The notes under the pieces are model-generated. The model searched no databases and was not told the origin of the DNA. It worked only from the letters and a program-made list of their open reading frames with translations. Shown here piece after piece: positions 51,104-60,023 of a stretch of 64,000 nt of DNA. The DNA lies in the NCBI GenBank assembly GCA_963752755.1, contig CAVVZJ010000001.1:372001-436000 (forward strand), in the 5' to 3' direction. The stretch comes from CAVVZJ01 sp963752755. Its GTDB lineage: Bacteria; Planctomycetota; Planctomycetia; Isosphaerales; Isosphaeraceae. The first letter of the stretch is position 1, and each line of letters begins with the position of its first letter. Position numbers and translations under genes: made by a program.

Positions 51104-51154
51104 TGCCGAAGTCAACACGATGGGCCGATCCGGGCGAGGGATGGGATCGCCAAT

Positions 51155-51247
51155 GAGCGATGGTCGGTGGTCGAGAGGACGGGATCGAAGCACCCAGAAT
51201 CGCTGACCCGGCCGACTCCACCATCGACCATGAATCATCGACCATCC
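51155..51247. repeat. ggtcgatggtc-type phrases between korA and korB
   Basis: GAGCGATGGTCGGTGGTCGA (51155-51174) and ccaccatcgaccatgaatca (51218-51237), continuing tcgaccatcc, form an imperfect inverted repeat in the 200-base korA-korB spacer. Confidence 0.4.
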
Positions 51248-51303
51248 TCCCGGCTCCCGGCCAGACCTCCCGAACACCGAACTCCAGGCAGGACTCACCT
51301 CCC

Positions 51304-52359
51304 ATGGCAAAAGATACGATGGTCCTGATCGACGACCCCAGCCGGACCAGCTTCGAGCTGCCGGTCGTGGCGTTCCAGGGCGGGCAATCGACGCTCTGCA
51401 AAGGGTGCGGCCACAACAGCATCACCAGCGCCCTGATCGACGCCAGCAAGTCGGTCGGACTGAACCCGTACAACACGATCAAGCTCAGCGGCATCGGCTG
51501 TTCGAGCAAGACGCCCGCCTACTTCCTCCAGTACAGCCACGGCTTCAACGCGTTGCACGGCCGGATGCCCTCGGTCGTCACCGGCGCGGCGGTGGCGAAC
51601 CGGCATCTCGTCTGCATCGGCATCAGCGGCGACGGCGACACGGCCAACATCGGCATGGGCCAGTTCAAGCACGTCTGCCGCCGCAACTTGCAAGTCGTCT
51701 ATATCATCGAGAACAACGGCTGTTACGGACTGACCAAGGGCCAGTTCTCCGCCACCGCCGACCTTCACGCCCACCTCCGCCGTCCGAACGGCGAGGAGAA
51801 CGACCTGCCGCCGTTTGACCTCTGCCTCGAGGCGATCGCCAGCGGGGCGACCTACGTCGCCCGCTCCTTCGCCGGCGACCGCAAGCAACTCCTCCCCCTG
51901 CTCAAGGGGGCCTTGCGGCACAAGGGCACTGCGATGCTCGATATCATCAGTCCGTGCGTGACCTTCAACGACTTCGACGGCTCGACGAAGGGCTGGAACT
52001 GGTCGAAGGAGCACGAGCAGCAACTCCAGGAGATCGGCTTCGTCCCCCGTTTGCCCGAGATTGAAGTCGAGCAGCAGGCCGGCGAGTTGACCCGTGTGCA
52101 GCTCCACGACGGCTCGTGGATCACCCTGCGGGCACTCAGCCACAATGAGCACAACATCCGCGACCGCTCCTCGGCGATGAAGCTCCTGGTTGAGAGTCAG
52201 GAGAAGGGCGAGTTCCTCACCGGCCTGATCTACGTCAACACCGAGCGGCCCGACTTCGTCAGCCTCCAGAAGATGAACGACACCCCGCTGGCCCAACTCC
52301 CTGACGAGCAACTGAGGCCGGGGCCCGAGGCGCTCAAGGAGATCATGGCGGAATTCTGA
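51304..52359 (+). CDS. korB: 2-oxoacid:ferredoxin oxidoreductase, beta subunit
   Basis: 351 residues. FQGGQSTLCKGCGHNSITSA carries the family cysteine pair, IKLSGIGCSSKTPAYFLQYS the next Cys, and ICIGISGDGDTANIGMGQFK plus IENNGCYGLTKGQFSAT the thiamine diphosphate motif (G-D-G ... N-N). A conserved end CVTFNDFDGSTKGWNWSKEH identifies the KorB type rather than pyruvate PorB. There is no 4Fe-4S ferredoxin domain. It pairs with the adjacent KorA. The gene lies 200 bases downstream; cotranscription is likely but not proven by the sequence. Confidence 0.92.
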   Translation: MAKDTMVLIDDPSRTSFELPVVAFQGGQSTLCKGCGHNSITSALIDASKSVGLNPYNTIKLSGIGCSSKTPAYFLQYSHGFNALHGRMPSVVTGAAVANRHLVCIGISGDGDTANIGMGQFKHVCRRNLQVVYIIENNGCYGLTKGQFSATADLHAHLRRPNGEENDLPPFDLCLEAIASGATYVARSFAGDRKQLLPLLKGALRHKGTAMLDIISPCVTFNDFDGSTKGWNWSKEHEQQLQEIGFVPRLPEIEVEQQAGELTRVQLHDGSWITLRALSHNEHNIRDRSSAMKLLVESQEKGEFLTGLIYVNTERPDFVSLQKMNDTPLAQLPDEQLRPGPEALKEIMAEF

Positions 52360-52435
52360 AAAGGCGGTGGAGGGTGCTTCGTGGAGGGGGAGACGGTCTC
52401 TCCCCTCCACCCGCCTCTCATCACCCTCCACCCGC

Positions 52436-53929
52436 TCACAATTCCCAGACCCTCCGGCCGCTCAGGAACATCGTCAAGAATCCATCCTCGCTCACTTTCA
52501 GCACCGGCCCATGATGCGAGGCGGCCAGCGCGGCGGTGGTGCGGGCGCCCTCGACGGCGCGGGGGGCGTGGGTCATCTCGGGGGTCAGGCGGAGGATCGC
52601 GCCGAAGGAGAGGAGGCGGCCCTCGGGGTCGGTCACGACGGCGCCGTCGATACCGGCCAGCGACTCGACAACCGAGTTGTCCAGGTCGGCGATCCCCTGG
52701 CCGCGGGCGAGGTGGTGCAGGGAGCGCTTGGCCAGTCGGGGTGAGAGGTTCTCGGGGTCCTCGGGGTCGTCGGCAGCGACCTCCGAGAGGATCCGGTCCC
52801 CCGGGGCGACGAGCACGGGAAGCGACCGGGCCGGGTCGCGCAGCAGGACGAACAGGGCGCCCCGGCGGTCCTCGGCCAGGTTCAGGGCGGCCTGAAAGAT
52901 CCGGTCGGCCAGATCGGGCGGTCGCGTGTTGCCGACGGCCTGGCGCCAGGCGGCGAACTTGGTCGGGATGTCGAGCAATCGCCAGCGGGCATCGCTGTAG
53001 GCGAACGTCAAGGTGCCCCGGGAGAAGACCTTGATCTCCTGCGACGGGGTGAGCACCAGCACGATGTGGCCGCCGCCGAGGGTGGCCCGGGCATGGCCGA
53101 CGAACGCCCGGGGACAGGGCGCCGCCAGCGTCGCGGACCCTTGGACCGCGTTGGCCCATCGAGCGATGTCTACCGCCCAGGCGAGGTCGCCGGCGCGATC
53201 GACGACATATACCGTGCGAAGGCCGTCGCAGATCCGGTGGAAACTCTTGATCGCCGAGAGCCGGACGTTGTACCGCGGCGCCCCCGGCGGGTTCTCGCGA
53301 CCGGGATAGGCCGGGTCGTCGTCGGTGCCGAGCAGGAGCGCTCCGGAGCTGACCCGCCGATTCTCGTACGACGACAGGGCCGCGACCCGCAGCGCCTCCA
53401 GGGCGGCCGGAACCCGCTCGGCGGCCGTCGGGTCGAGGTACTCGGTGACGATCAGATCCTCGACGTCGTACTGGAGGAACTCCTCCCGCTGGGCCGACTC
53501 GGGATCGAACAGGGAGCGGAATCGGCGGTCGAGCACGCGCATCGTCGCCTCGATCAGCCGACGCTCCGACGCCAGGAACGGACTCGGGCTGCCCGGCGCC
53601 AGCAGGTAGCGGGTCCGGAACAGCTCGATCTCGACGCCGATGCCGGCCGGGTCATCCTCGATCCGGTAGTTCGATCGCCGGGCCGTATCGTCCAGGGCGA
53701 TGAAGCTGCGGTCGCTCGCCGGTTCGAGGACGGCGTCGGGGAAGAAGTGCTCCAGACCCCGACGCATCATCATCTGATACAGGCCCACGACCCGCGATGA
53801 CGGGCCTGTGGTTCGCTCGCGCTCGCGATCGCGCTCGACGACGGCCAAACCGACCTCCCTCCCGTTCGACAGGCGCGGGGATTCTCCGTTCCCGTTTGCG
53901 GCCAGGGCTCCGACACGGGCCGTCCCCAT
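52436..53929 (-). CDS. Protein with degenerate diadenylate cyclase (DAC-like) domain
   Basis: 497 residues from ATG 53929, with GGAGG seven bases upstream. The N-terminal 190 residues are a unique domain (MMRRGLEHFFPDAVLEPASD, SALLLG-like strand near SSYENRRVSSGALLLGTDDD), followed by a middle domain with LRTVYVVDRAGDLAWAVDIA and VLVLTPSQEIKVFSRGTLTF. The last 75 residues read like the DisA/CdaA nucleotide domain: D-G-A in LAGIDGAVVTDPEGRLLSFG (428-430) and VLKVSEDGFLTMFLSG, but the RHR motif that binds ATP in active enzymes is GARTTAA (461-467). It is therefore more likely a nucleotide sensor than a c-di-AMP synthase. No c-di-AMP phosphodiesterase is in the window. Confidence 0.7.
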   Translation of the reverse strand: MGTARVGALAANGNGESPRLSNGREVGLAVVERDRERERTTGPSSRVVGLYQMMMRRGLEHFFPDAVLEPASDRSFIALDDTARRSNYRIEDDPAGIGVEIELFRTRYLLAPGSPSPFLASERRLIEATMRVLDRRFRSLFDPESAQREEFLQYDVEDLIVTEYLDPTAAERVPAALEALRVAALSSYENRRVSSGALLLGTDDDPAYPGRENPPGAPRYNVRLSAIKSFHRICDGLRTVYVVDRAGDLAWAVDIARWANAVQGSATLAAPCPRAFVGHARATLGGGHIVLVLTPSQEIKVFSRGTLTFAYSDARWRLLDIPTKFAAWRQAVGNTRPPDLADRIFQAALNLAEDRRGALFVLLRDPARSLPVLVAPGDRILSEVAADDPEDPENLSPRLAKRSLHHLARGQGIADLDNSVVESLAGIDGAVVTDPEGRLLSFGAILRLTPEMTHAPRAVEGARTTAALAASHHGPVLKVSEDGFLTMFLSGRRVWEL

Positions 53930-53930
53930 T

Positions 53931-55514
53931 CTATCGCCTCCGCGCGTCGTCGGGCGAGGGTCGCCCGGCCACCAGGGCCGGGTCCGATTCGCCCTCGGGC
54001 TCCAGGGGAGCATACGGGAACGGCTGTGTTTGCCGGACACACCGATACAACCGAACACGCTTCACCGCCGCCCCGGCGCGTTGCACCGCGAACTCGCCGA
54101 GCCAGTCGATCCGCTCGAACCAGCGGTCAAAGGCGTCCGGTTCCGTCGAGCTGTGGTTGACCACGACGAGAATGCCGTCATGCCCGACCCACTGCTCCGG
54201 ACGGCTCCACTGGGCAAACCCGAGCGGCTTGCGGGCGCTGTAGCAGAGCACCGGCGAACGCGAACCGGTCGCGAACGCGATCTGTCCGCTGTGATACCAC
54301 TTGCTGGTGAAAACGAACGTCTTCGGGTCGTCCACCAGGCCACGACGCTCCAACTCGTTGGCGACCGCCTCCCAGCCGTAGGCGTCGAGGGTCGGGTCGC
54401 GTGAGACGGCGAGCAGACCCAGCGTGCCCGAGCCGTCTTCCTGAAGCACGCCCGTCCGCGCCTGCACGACGAAGGCCGCCGCCAGAGCGATCGTAAGGGC
54501 CATCATCCACGCCAGTCGGCGCCCCAGCCGCCTTGGCTCGACTCGCCAGCGGCGGGACCAGGCGTCTCCCAGCATCGGGAAGACCCCCAGAAGTCCCGCC
54601 AGGGACCAATGGGGCAAGACGGTTTGCTGGCAAGCAACCAGCAGGAACGCCCCGAGCGGCACGACCGCCTGCACCAGCAGGAATCGATCGGCTGCGCCGG
54701 CCCCGGTCCGTCGTTGCCGGATGGTCTGGGATAGCACACCCATCAGGGCCAGCCAGATCCAGGGCAAGGCATACCCGACCTGTCCGAGCACGGCCAGGGC
54801 GAGGTAATCCGGCCGGAACCGCAGTCCTCCGAGTGCTCGACCGCCCTGGAAGGCGAACGAGGCCCAGCCGTTCGCGGCGTTCCAGCCGATCACCGGCGCG
54901 AACATCAAGGCCGCCACGACCGCCGCCAGGTAAGGCCCCGGCCGTCTCAGCCAGGGCCGTGCCCTGGGCTCGGCGAGCAGGTAGCAGGCGGCCCCAATCG
55001 GCAGGAAGACCCCGTGATACTTGCTCAGCAAGGCCCCGCCCCAGGCCAGGCCGACCGTCAGCCAGGGTCCGAGCCTCCGCGGACTCGTCAGGGCCGCGGC
55101 GAACCGGTCGAGCGCGAGCAACCAGAAGAAGACGAGCGGGCCGTCCGGCAAGGCGAACGCCCCCACCGCCACGCCGAAGTAAGCCGAGGCGTTGAAGACC
55201 ATCGCGGCGATGGTCCCCGCACGGGGTCCGTAGAACCGCGCGGTCAGGCGGGCCATCAACCAGGTCGAGCCCGCGAAGAGAAGGACGAACCCGAGCCGCA
55301 GGCCCAGGGCGGTCGGCATGCCGCCGGAGATGGCGAGTCCGGCCGCCTCGACCAGCGCCGTCAATGGCGGGTGGTCGAAGTAGCTCCAGTCGGGATGGAC
55401 GGTGAACAGGTAGTAATACGCCTCGTCGTTGCCCACGCCGACGGTTGCGGCCCAGGCCAGGCGGAGAAGCGTCGTGGTGGCGATCAAGGTCCAGAGGGCG
55501 CGTCGTGGGGTCAT
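53931..55514 (-). CDS. GT39/ArnT-like membrane glycosyltransferase
   Basis: 527 residues from ATG 55514 (GAGG six bases before it). The first loop has VGNDEAYYYLFTVHPDWSYF and FDHPPLTALVEAAGLA, typical of dolichyl-phosphate-mannose-protein mannosyltransferase relatives; about eleven membrane segments follow (for example WLMARLTARFYGPRAGTIAA and VFFWLLALDRFAAAL), then a soluble C-terminal part including VFTSKWYHSGQIAFATGSRS and ILVVVNHSSTEPDAFDRWFE. Its stop is 1 base from the ATG of the DAC-like gene start at 53929, so the two are very likely cotranscribed. The frame stays open for over 6 kb upstream, an artefact of GC bias. Confidence 0.85.
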   Translation of the reverse strand: MTPRRALWTLIATTTLLRLAWAATVGVGNDEAYYYLFTVHPDWSYFDHPPLTALVEAAGLAISGGMPTALGLRLGFVLLFAGSTWLMARLTARFYGPRAGTIAAMVFNASAYFGVAVGAFALPDGPLVFFWLLALDRFAAALTSPRRLGPWLTVGLAWGGALLSKYHGVFLPIGAACYLLAEPRARPWLRRPGPYLAAVVAALMFAPVIGWNAANGWASFAFQGGRALGGLRFRPDYLALAVLGQVGYALPWIWLALMGVLSQTIRQRRTGAGAADRFLLVQAVVPLGAFLLVACQQTVLPHWSLAGLLGVFPMLGDAWSRRWRVEPRRLGRRLAWMMALTIALAAAFVVQARTGVLQEDGSGTLGLLAVSRDPTLDAYGWEAVANELERRGLVDDPKTFVFTSKWYHSGQIAFATGSRSPVLCYSARKPLGFAQWSRPEQWVGHDGILVVVNHSSTEPDAFDRWFERIDWLGEFAVQRAGAAVKRVRLYRCVRQTQPFPYAPLEPEGESDPALVAGRPSPDDARRR

Positions 55515-55790
55515 CCTTGACCTCGGCGTCGGGGGCATCGGGGCGGCTCTCGGGGGGATGTCAGCGGCGATCTTAGCGAATTCCGGTCCCCTGGCGATGC
55601 CAATGTGGAGACGGTTTCGCTGGAGTCGGGACGGTGCCCGAACCGAGTATCCGGGAATCGGACCCGCAGTCCGCGACCGGTCTTGTCCGGTTCGGGGGTC
55701 GCTGATACGATCCCTGCCCCTCGACGAGGCTCCACGGGCCGTTCGAAAGCAGGGCGTCCGAGGCCCGCCGTCTTCCTGACCGGAGTCTGT

Positions 55791-56444
55791 ATGAATCCGA
55801 GCCCGACCCCGAGCCGACGCCGTCTCTGGACCCGCCGCCTGGTCATCGCTGGCCTGGTGGTCCTGGCCTGCCAGCAGCTCTGGCGGCATCTGCACGACTA
55901 CATCTTTCCCGAGGAGTTCGCGGTCGTCGAGCCGGGCCGGATCTACCGGGGGGCCTGGCAACAGACCTGGCCGTTGAAGCGGATTGTCCGTGGCCATCAG
56001 ATCAAGACGATCGTCGCCCTGGCCCACCCGCCCAACCATCCCCTGGTCGTCAAGGAGAAGGCTCTCGCCCGCGAGCTGGGTTGTCGCTGGGTCCACGTGC
56101 CGATCGTCGATGACCGCTCGATCGATGACGGCGAGCAGCTCTTCGACCGCTTGGAAGAGGCCGCCGCCGTGCTGGCCGACAGCCGGAGCCAGCCGGTCTT
56201 CTTCCACTGCCACCACGGGATCAACCGGGCGTCGATGGTCCAGATGGCCTACCGGATGCTCTATTGCGGCTGGTCGCTCGATCAGGCGACCGCCGAGATT
56301 TCCCGGACGTTCGGCCTTCAAGAAGTCGATCACGGGCCGGACTACCGCCACATGGCCGACTTCTACGCCGAGCGGGTGCTCCCCCGCCGCCGGGCGGAGG
56401 CGGAAGCGAAGGCCGCGGCGTCGGAGACGCCGACCCGGCGCTGA
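55791..56444 (+). CDS. Protein tyrosine/dual-specificity phosphatase
   Basis: 217 residues from ATG 55791, GGAG six bases upstream. An N-terminal membrane anchor (LVIAGLVVLACQQLWRHLH) is followed by a CDC14/PTP-like fold: EPGRIYRGAWQQTW, IKTIVALAHPPNHPLVVKEK and the catalytic loop FFHCHHGINRASMVQMAYRM with nucleophile Cys140 and Arg146 (H-C-x5-R). A general-acid Asp candidate lies in VPIVDDRSIDDG. It is probably membrane-bound with the catalytic domain outside or in the periplasm. Similar proteins dephosphorylate phospho-sugars, lipids or protein tyrosines. The 276 bases before it carry no clear gene. Confidence 0.82.
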   Translation: MNPSPTPSRRRLWTRRLVIAGLVVLACQQLWRHLHDYIFPEEFAVVEPGRIYRGAWQQTWPLKRIVRGHQIKTIVALAHPPNHPLVVKEKALARELGCRWVHVPIVDDRSIDDGEQLFDRLEEAAAVLADSRSQPVFFHCHHGINRASMVQMAYRMLYCGWSLDQATAEISRTFGLQEVDHGPDYRHMADFYAERVLPRRRAEAEAKAAASETPTRR

Positions 56445-56543
56445 GATCCGATCGGGGGCCGTCGGTATGGTAAACTCGACGCTCGCGGGCGTTCTCCCCG
56501 AATGCCCTCCGAGCCGCCCGAGCCAGCCGATGGAGTCGTCCCG

Positions 56544-58973
56544 ATGCGAAGACGAGCCCCCATGCCAACCACGGCCTCGATCGGACTCCTCGTGGTCCTG
56601 CTGAGCAACTCCGCGCCGGCCGACGAGAAACCCGAGCCCACCAACCGCCTCGCTGGCGAGACGTCGCCCTACCTGCTTCAGCACGCTCACAACCCAGTCG
56701 ATTGGTTCCCGTGGGGGGCGGAGGCATTCGAGAAGGCAAGGAAGGAGGGCAAGCCGATCTTCCTTTCGGTCGGGTACTCGTCGTGCCACTGGTGTCACGT
56801 CATGGAACGGGAGAGCTTCAGCGATGAACAGATCGCCAGGACGTTGAATGAGCACTTCGTCTGCATCAAGGTGGACCGCGAGGAGCGGCCCGACGTGGAC
56901 GCGGTGTACATGGCGGCCGTGCAGGCGTTCCAGGGCTCGGGAGGCTGGCCGATGTCGGTCTTCCTCTTTCCGGACGGGCGGCCCTTCTTCGGCGGCACGT
57001 ACTTCCCGCCACATGACGGGGAGAACTTCGAGGGGTTTGACTCCGTGCTCGACCGCGTCATCGCCGCCTGGCGGGACCACCGCAAGGAACTGGACCACGA
57101 CGCGGATCAGGTCGCCGCGATCGTGAAGCGACGGACCGCCGCGGCGCGGGCCTTGAGGAAGCTTCCGCTGGCGAGGTCGATGGCCGACGACGGCCAGGCC
57201 CAGATGGCCGGATCGTTCGACCCGGAGTACGGCGGCTTCGGCTTCGACCCCGATGTGCCGAAGCGTCCGAAGTTCCCCGAGGCGACGAACCTGCTGTTCC
57301 TCCTCGACCGCCACCGCCGCCAGCCGGGCCGCGACGGTCTGCTCGCCCGGGGGGCGCCGGGCGGCGGGACGTCGCCGCTGGCGATGGTCGAGACGACCCT
57401 CGATCAGCTCGCCCGCGGTGGCATCCGCGACCACCTGGCGGGGGGCTACCACCGATACAGCACCGATCGCATGTGGGTTGTGCCGCACTTCGAGAAGATG
57501 CTCTATGACGAGGCGTTGATCGCTTCGACGTTTCTTCAGGCTTTCGAGGTGACGAAGGACGATCGCTGGCGTCGCGAGGCCGAGGCGACCCTCGATTTCG
57601 TCGCCCGGGAGATGACCACGCCCGAGGGGGGCTTCGCCTCGGCCTTCGATGCCGATGCCGCGGGCGAGGAGGGGTCGTATTACGTCTGGACCCGCGAGGA
57701 GGTCGCGAAGGTCCTCGGGGACGGGGACGACGCGAGGGTCTTTGCGATCGTTTATGGGTTGAACGGGGCGCCGAGCTTCGAGGAAGATCGGTATGTCTTG
57801 CGGCTTCCGAGACCGTGGAAAGACGTGGCCGCGAGCCTCGGGACGGAACCCGGGGCGCTCGAAGCGAGGCTGTCGCCGTTGCGGGCGAAGCTGCTGGAAG
57901 CGAGGCAGGAGAGGCCGGGGCCGTCGCTCGATGACAAGGTGATCGCGGGTTGGAACGGTCTGATGATCGCGGCGTTTGCCGATGGGTTCCGGGTCCTGAA
58001 GGAGGAGCGTTACCGTCGCACCGCCGAGAAAGCCGCGGACTTCTTGCTGGCGCGGCTGCGCGACGGGGAAGGGGGGTTGATGCGGTCGTACCGGGCGGGT
58101 CGGGCGAAGGGCGGGGCGTACCTGGATGATTATGCGTATCTCGCCCAGGGTTTGCTCCGGCTCCACGACGCGACGGGCGAGCGGGTCCGGCTCGATCAGG
58201 CGCGGGCGTTGGTGGATCGAATGATCGCGGAGTTCGCCGACGAGGAGGGCGGGTTTTACCTCACGTCCGAGGAACAGGAAAGTCTGCTGGCGCGTCCGAA
58301 GGACCCGTACGACGGGGCCTTGCCGAGCGGGAACGCGGTGGCGGTCCGGGACCTGCTCGGATTGGCGACGTTGACGGGCGAGGATCGTTACCTCGATCGG
58401 GCGGGACAGGCGCTGGAGGCGTTCAGTCCGACGATGGCGCAGGCACCGTCGGGCGTGCCGACGTTGCTGGTGGCCTTGCAGGACTACCTCGATGCGCGGC
58501 CGGCGGCGGCCGGCGGGGACGGGGGCGGGCCGGGGGCTGACGAGCTTGACAACCCGCTGGGTTTGCCGCGTCGCGTACTCCAGGCTGAGGTCCGGCTCGA
58601 TCCGGACGACAGGAAGGCGGGCGGGGTGTTCGGGGTGACGATCGCGTTGAATGTGGCTGAGGGCTGGCACATCACGGCCAACCCGGCGGGCGATGAGCGG
58701 TTGAGGCCGACGGTCGTCGAGCTGGCGACGAACCCGGCGGTGGAGCTGGTGTCGGTCGCGTATCCGGAGGGGGAGGCGAAGCGGCTGGGAGACGTGGAGG
58801 AACCGGTGAACGTTTATGAAGGGCGGGTCGTCGTGAAGGCGAGGCTCCGGACGAAGGAGGAGGGAGACGTTCATGGGACGTTCCGGGTCCGGTATCAGGC
58901 GTGCAACGACCGGGCGTGCCTGGCACCGGCGGTGCTGGAGGTGTCGCTGTCGGTGGCACCGGGAAAGAAGTAA
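56544..58973 (+). CDS. DUF255 thioredoxin-domain protein (YyaL-like) with C-terminal DsbD-type domain
   Basis: 809 residues from ATG 56544 (56502 possible). A signal peptide (ASIGLLVVLLSNSAPADE) precedes the DUF255 core: NRLAGETSPYLLQHAHNPVD, then the redox CxxC at C81 and C84 in SVGYSSCHWCHVMERESFSD. The middle is an (alpha/alpha)6 barrel like N-acylglucosamine 2-epimerases, including YLDDYAYLAQGLLRLHDATG and DGALPSGNAVAVRDLLGLAT. Residues 695-805 form a beta-domain (GVTIALNVAEGWHITANPAG, then RYQACNDRACLAPAVLEVSL) resembling the N-terminal domain of DsbD. This combination suggests a periplasmic disulfide or sugar-linked role, not proven. Confidence 0.85.
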   Translation: MRRRAPMPTTASIGLLVVLLSNSAPADEKPEPTNRLAGETSPYLLQHAHNPVDWFPWGAEAFEKARKEGKPIFLSVGYSSCHWCHVMERESFSDEQIARTLNEHFVCIKVDREERPDVDAVYMAAVQAFQGSGGWPMSVFLFPDGRPFFGGTYFPPHDGENFEGFDSVLDRVIAAWRDHRKELDHDADQVAAIVKRRTAAARALRKLPLARSMADDGQAQMAGSFDPEYGGFGFDPDVPKRPKFPEATNLLFLLDRHRRQPGRDGLLARGAPGGGTSPLAMVETTLDQLARGGIRDHLAGGYHRYSTDRMWVVPHFEKMLYDEALIASTFLQAFEVTKDDRWRREAEATLDFVAREMTTPEGGFASAFDADAAGEEGSYYVWTREEVAKVLGDGDDARVFAIVYGLNGAPSFEEDRYVLRLPRPWKDVAASLGTEPGALEARLSPLRAKLLEARQERPGPSLDDKVIAGWNGLMIAAFADGFRVLKEERYRRTAEKAADFLLARLRDGEGGLMRSYRAGRAKGGAYLDDYAYLAQGLLRLHDATGERVRLDQARALVDRMIAEFADEEGGFYLTSEEQESLLARPKDPYDGALPSGNAVAVRDLLGLATLTGEDRYLDRAGQALEAFSPTMAQAPSGVPTLLVALQDYLDARPAAAGGDGGGPGADELDNPLGLPRRVLQAEVRLDPDDRKAGGVFGVTIALNVAEGWHITANPAGDERLRPTVVELATNPAVELVSVAYPEGEAKRLGDVEEPVNVYEGRVVVKARLRTKEEGDVHGTFRVRYQACNDRACLAPAVLEVSLSVAPGKK

Positions 58974-59018
58974 GGGGCGACGCGGTTTCTGGCCTCTTGC
59001 AATACGTGATGGTTTCTC

Positions 59019-59900
59019 ATGCACGGTTTCTTGAATCTGAACAAGCCGACCGGTATGACCTCCCGCGATGCGGTGAATCTGGTGGTGCGGCTGGTGGGTC
59101 GGAAGGGGAAGGTGGGCCACGCGGGGACGCTGGACCCGCTGGCGTCGGGGGTGCTGGTGGTGGCCGTCGGGTCGGCGACGCGGTTGATCGAGCGGGTCCA
59201 GGCCCAGGCAAAGACGTATCGGGCGACGATCCGGCTGGGGGCGAGGTCGGACACGCTGGACGCGGACGGGGCGGTTGTCGAGGAGGAGAACCCGACGGTG
59301 CCGGGCGAGGCGGAGGTCCGCGAGGCGCTGGGGACGCAGGTCGGGAGGATCGAGCAGGTGCCGCCGCAGTTCTCGGCGTTGAAGGTGGGGGGGCGGCGGG
59401 CGTATGAGCTGGCCAGGGCGGGGAAGGCCGTCGCGCTGGAGGCGAGGACGGTGAGGGTCGATCGGGTGGCGCTGCTGGGCTACGACTGGCCGAGCGTGGA
59501 GGTGGAGATCGACTGCGGCGCGGGGACGTATATCCGTTCGATCGCGCGGGACGTGGGCGACCGGCTGGGCTGCGGCGGCCTGATCGACGTACTGACGAGG
59601 ACGCGCGTCGGGCCGTTCGCCCTGGCCGATGCGGTCGATCCGCGCGACCTGACGGTCGATTCGCTGGCGGGTTTGCTGCGACCGATGGTCGAGGCCGTGC
59701 CGGACTGGCCGCGGGTGGGGATCGACGAGGCGCAGACGGCGATGATCCGGCAAGGTCGGGCGCTGGACCCGACGCGACTCAGGACCATGCCGCCGCCGGG
59801 CGAGCTGGCCCTGATTGGTCCCGATGGCGACCTGATCGCGCTGGCCGAGCACGATGAGTCGCGAGGGAGCGTCCTGCCGAGGCGAGTCCTCGCTCCGTGA
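59019..59900 (+). CDS. truB: tRNA pseudouridine(55) synthase
   Basis: 293 residues. The catalytic Asp39 is in GHAGTLDPLASGVLVV, the RNA-binding strand TKTYRATIRLG (here QAKTYRATIRLGARSDTLDA) and the signature DVLTRTRVGPFALADA are present, and FLNLNKPTGMTSRDAV opens the protein. It makes pseudouridine at position 55 of tRNAs. The gene follows the DUF255 gene by 45 bases; rbfA or rpsO, its common partners, are absent. Ribosome site weak. Confidence 0.95.
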   Translation: MHGFLNLNKPTGMTSRDAVNLVVRLVGRKGKVGHAGTLDPLASGVLVVAVGSATRLIERVQAQAKTYRATIRLGARSDTLDADGAVVEEENPTVPGEAEVREALGTQVGRIEQVPPQFSALKVGGRRAYELARAGKAVALEARTVRVDRVALLGYDWPSVEVEIDCGAGTYIRSIARDVGDRLGCGGLIDVLTRTRVGPFALADAVDPRDLTVDSLAGLLRPMVEAVPDWPRVGIDEAQTAMIRQGRALDPTRLRTMPPPGELALIGPDGDLIALAEHDESRGSVLPRRVLAP

Positions 59901-60023
59901 GGCAGGGTCCGAATTGCCAGAGAGCGGACGGAAGAGGGGGGCGCGGGGATCGTCCCCGCGGGGTGGTGCGTCGTGCTCTCGACAATTCTCAGTATAGCCC
60001 ACGATTGACGGGAAAGCCCAGGA

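Noticed and set aside
53931..60002. A single minus-strand open frame of more than 2,000 codons covering the phosphatase, DUF255 and truB loci.
   Set aside because: Only the first 527 codons from ATG 55514 show membrane-protein logic; the rest is antisense to three clearly conserved plus-strand genes and has Arg/His/Pro-rich shadow composition.
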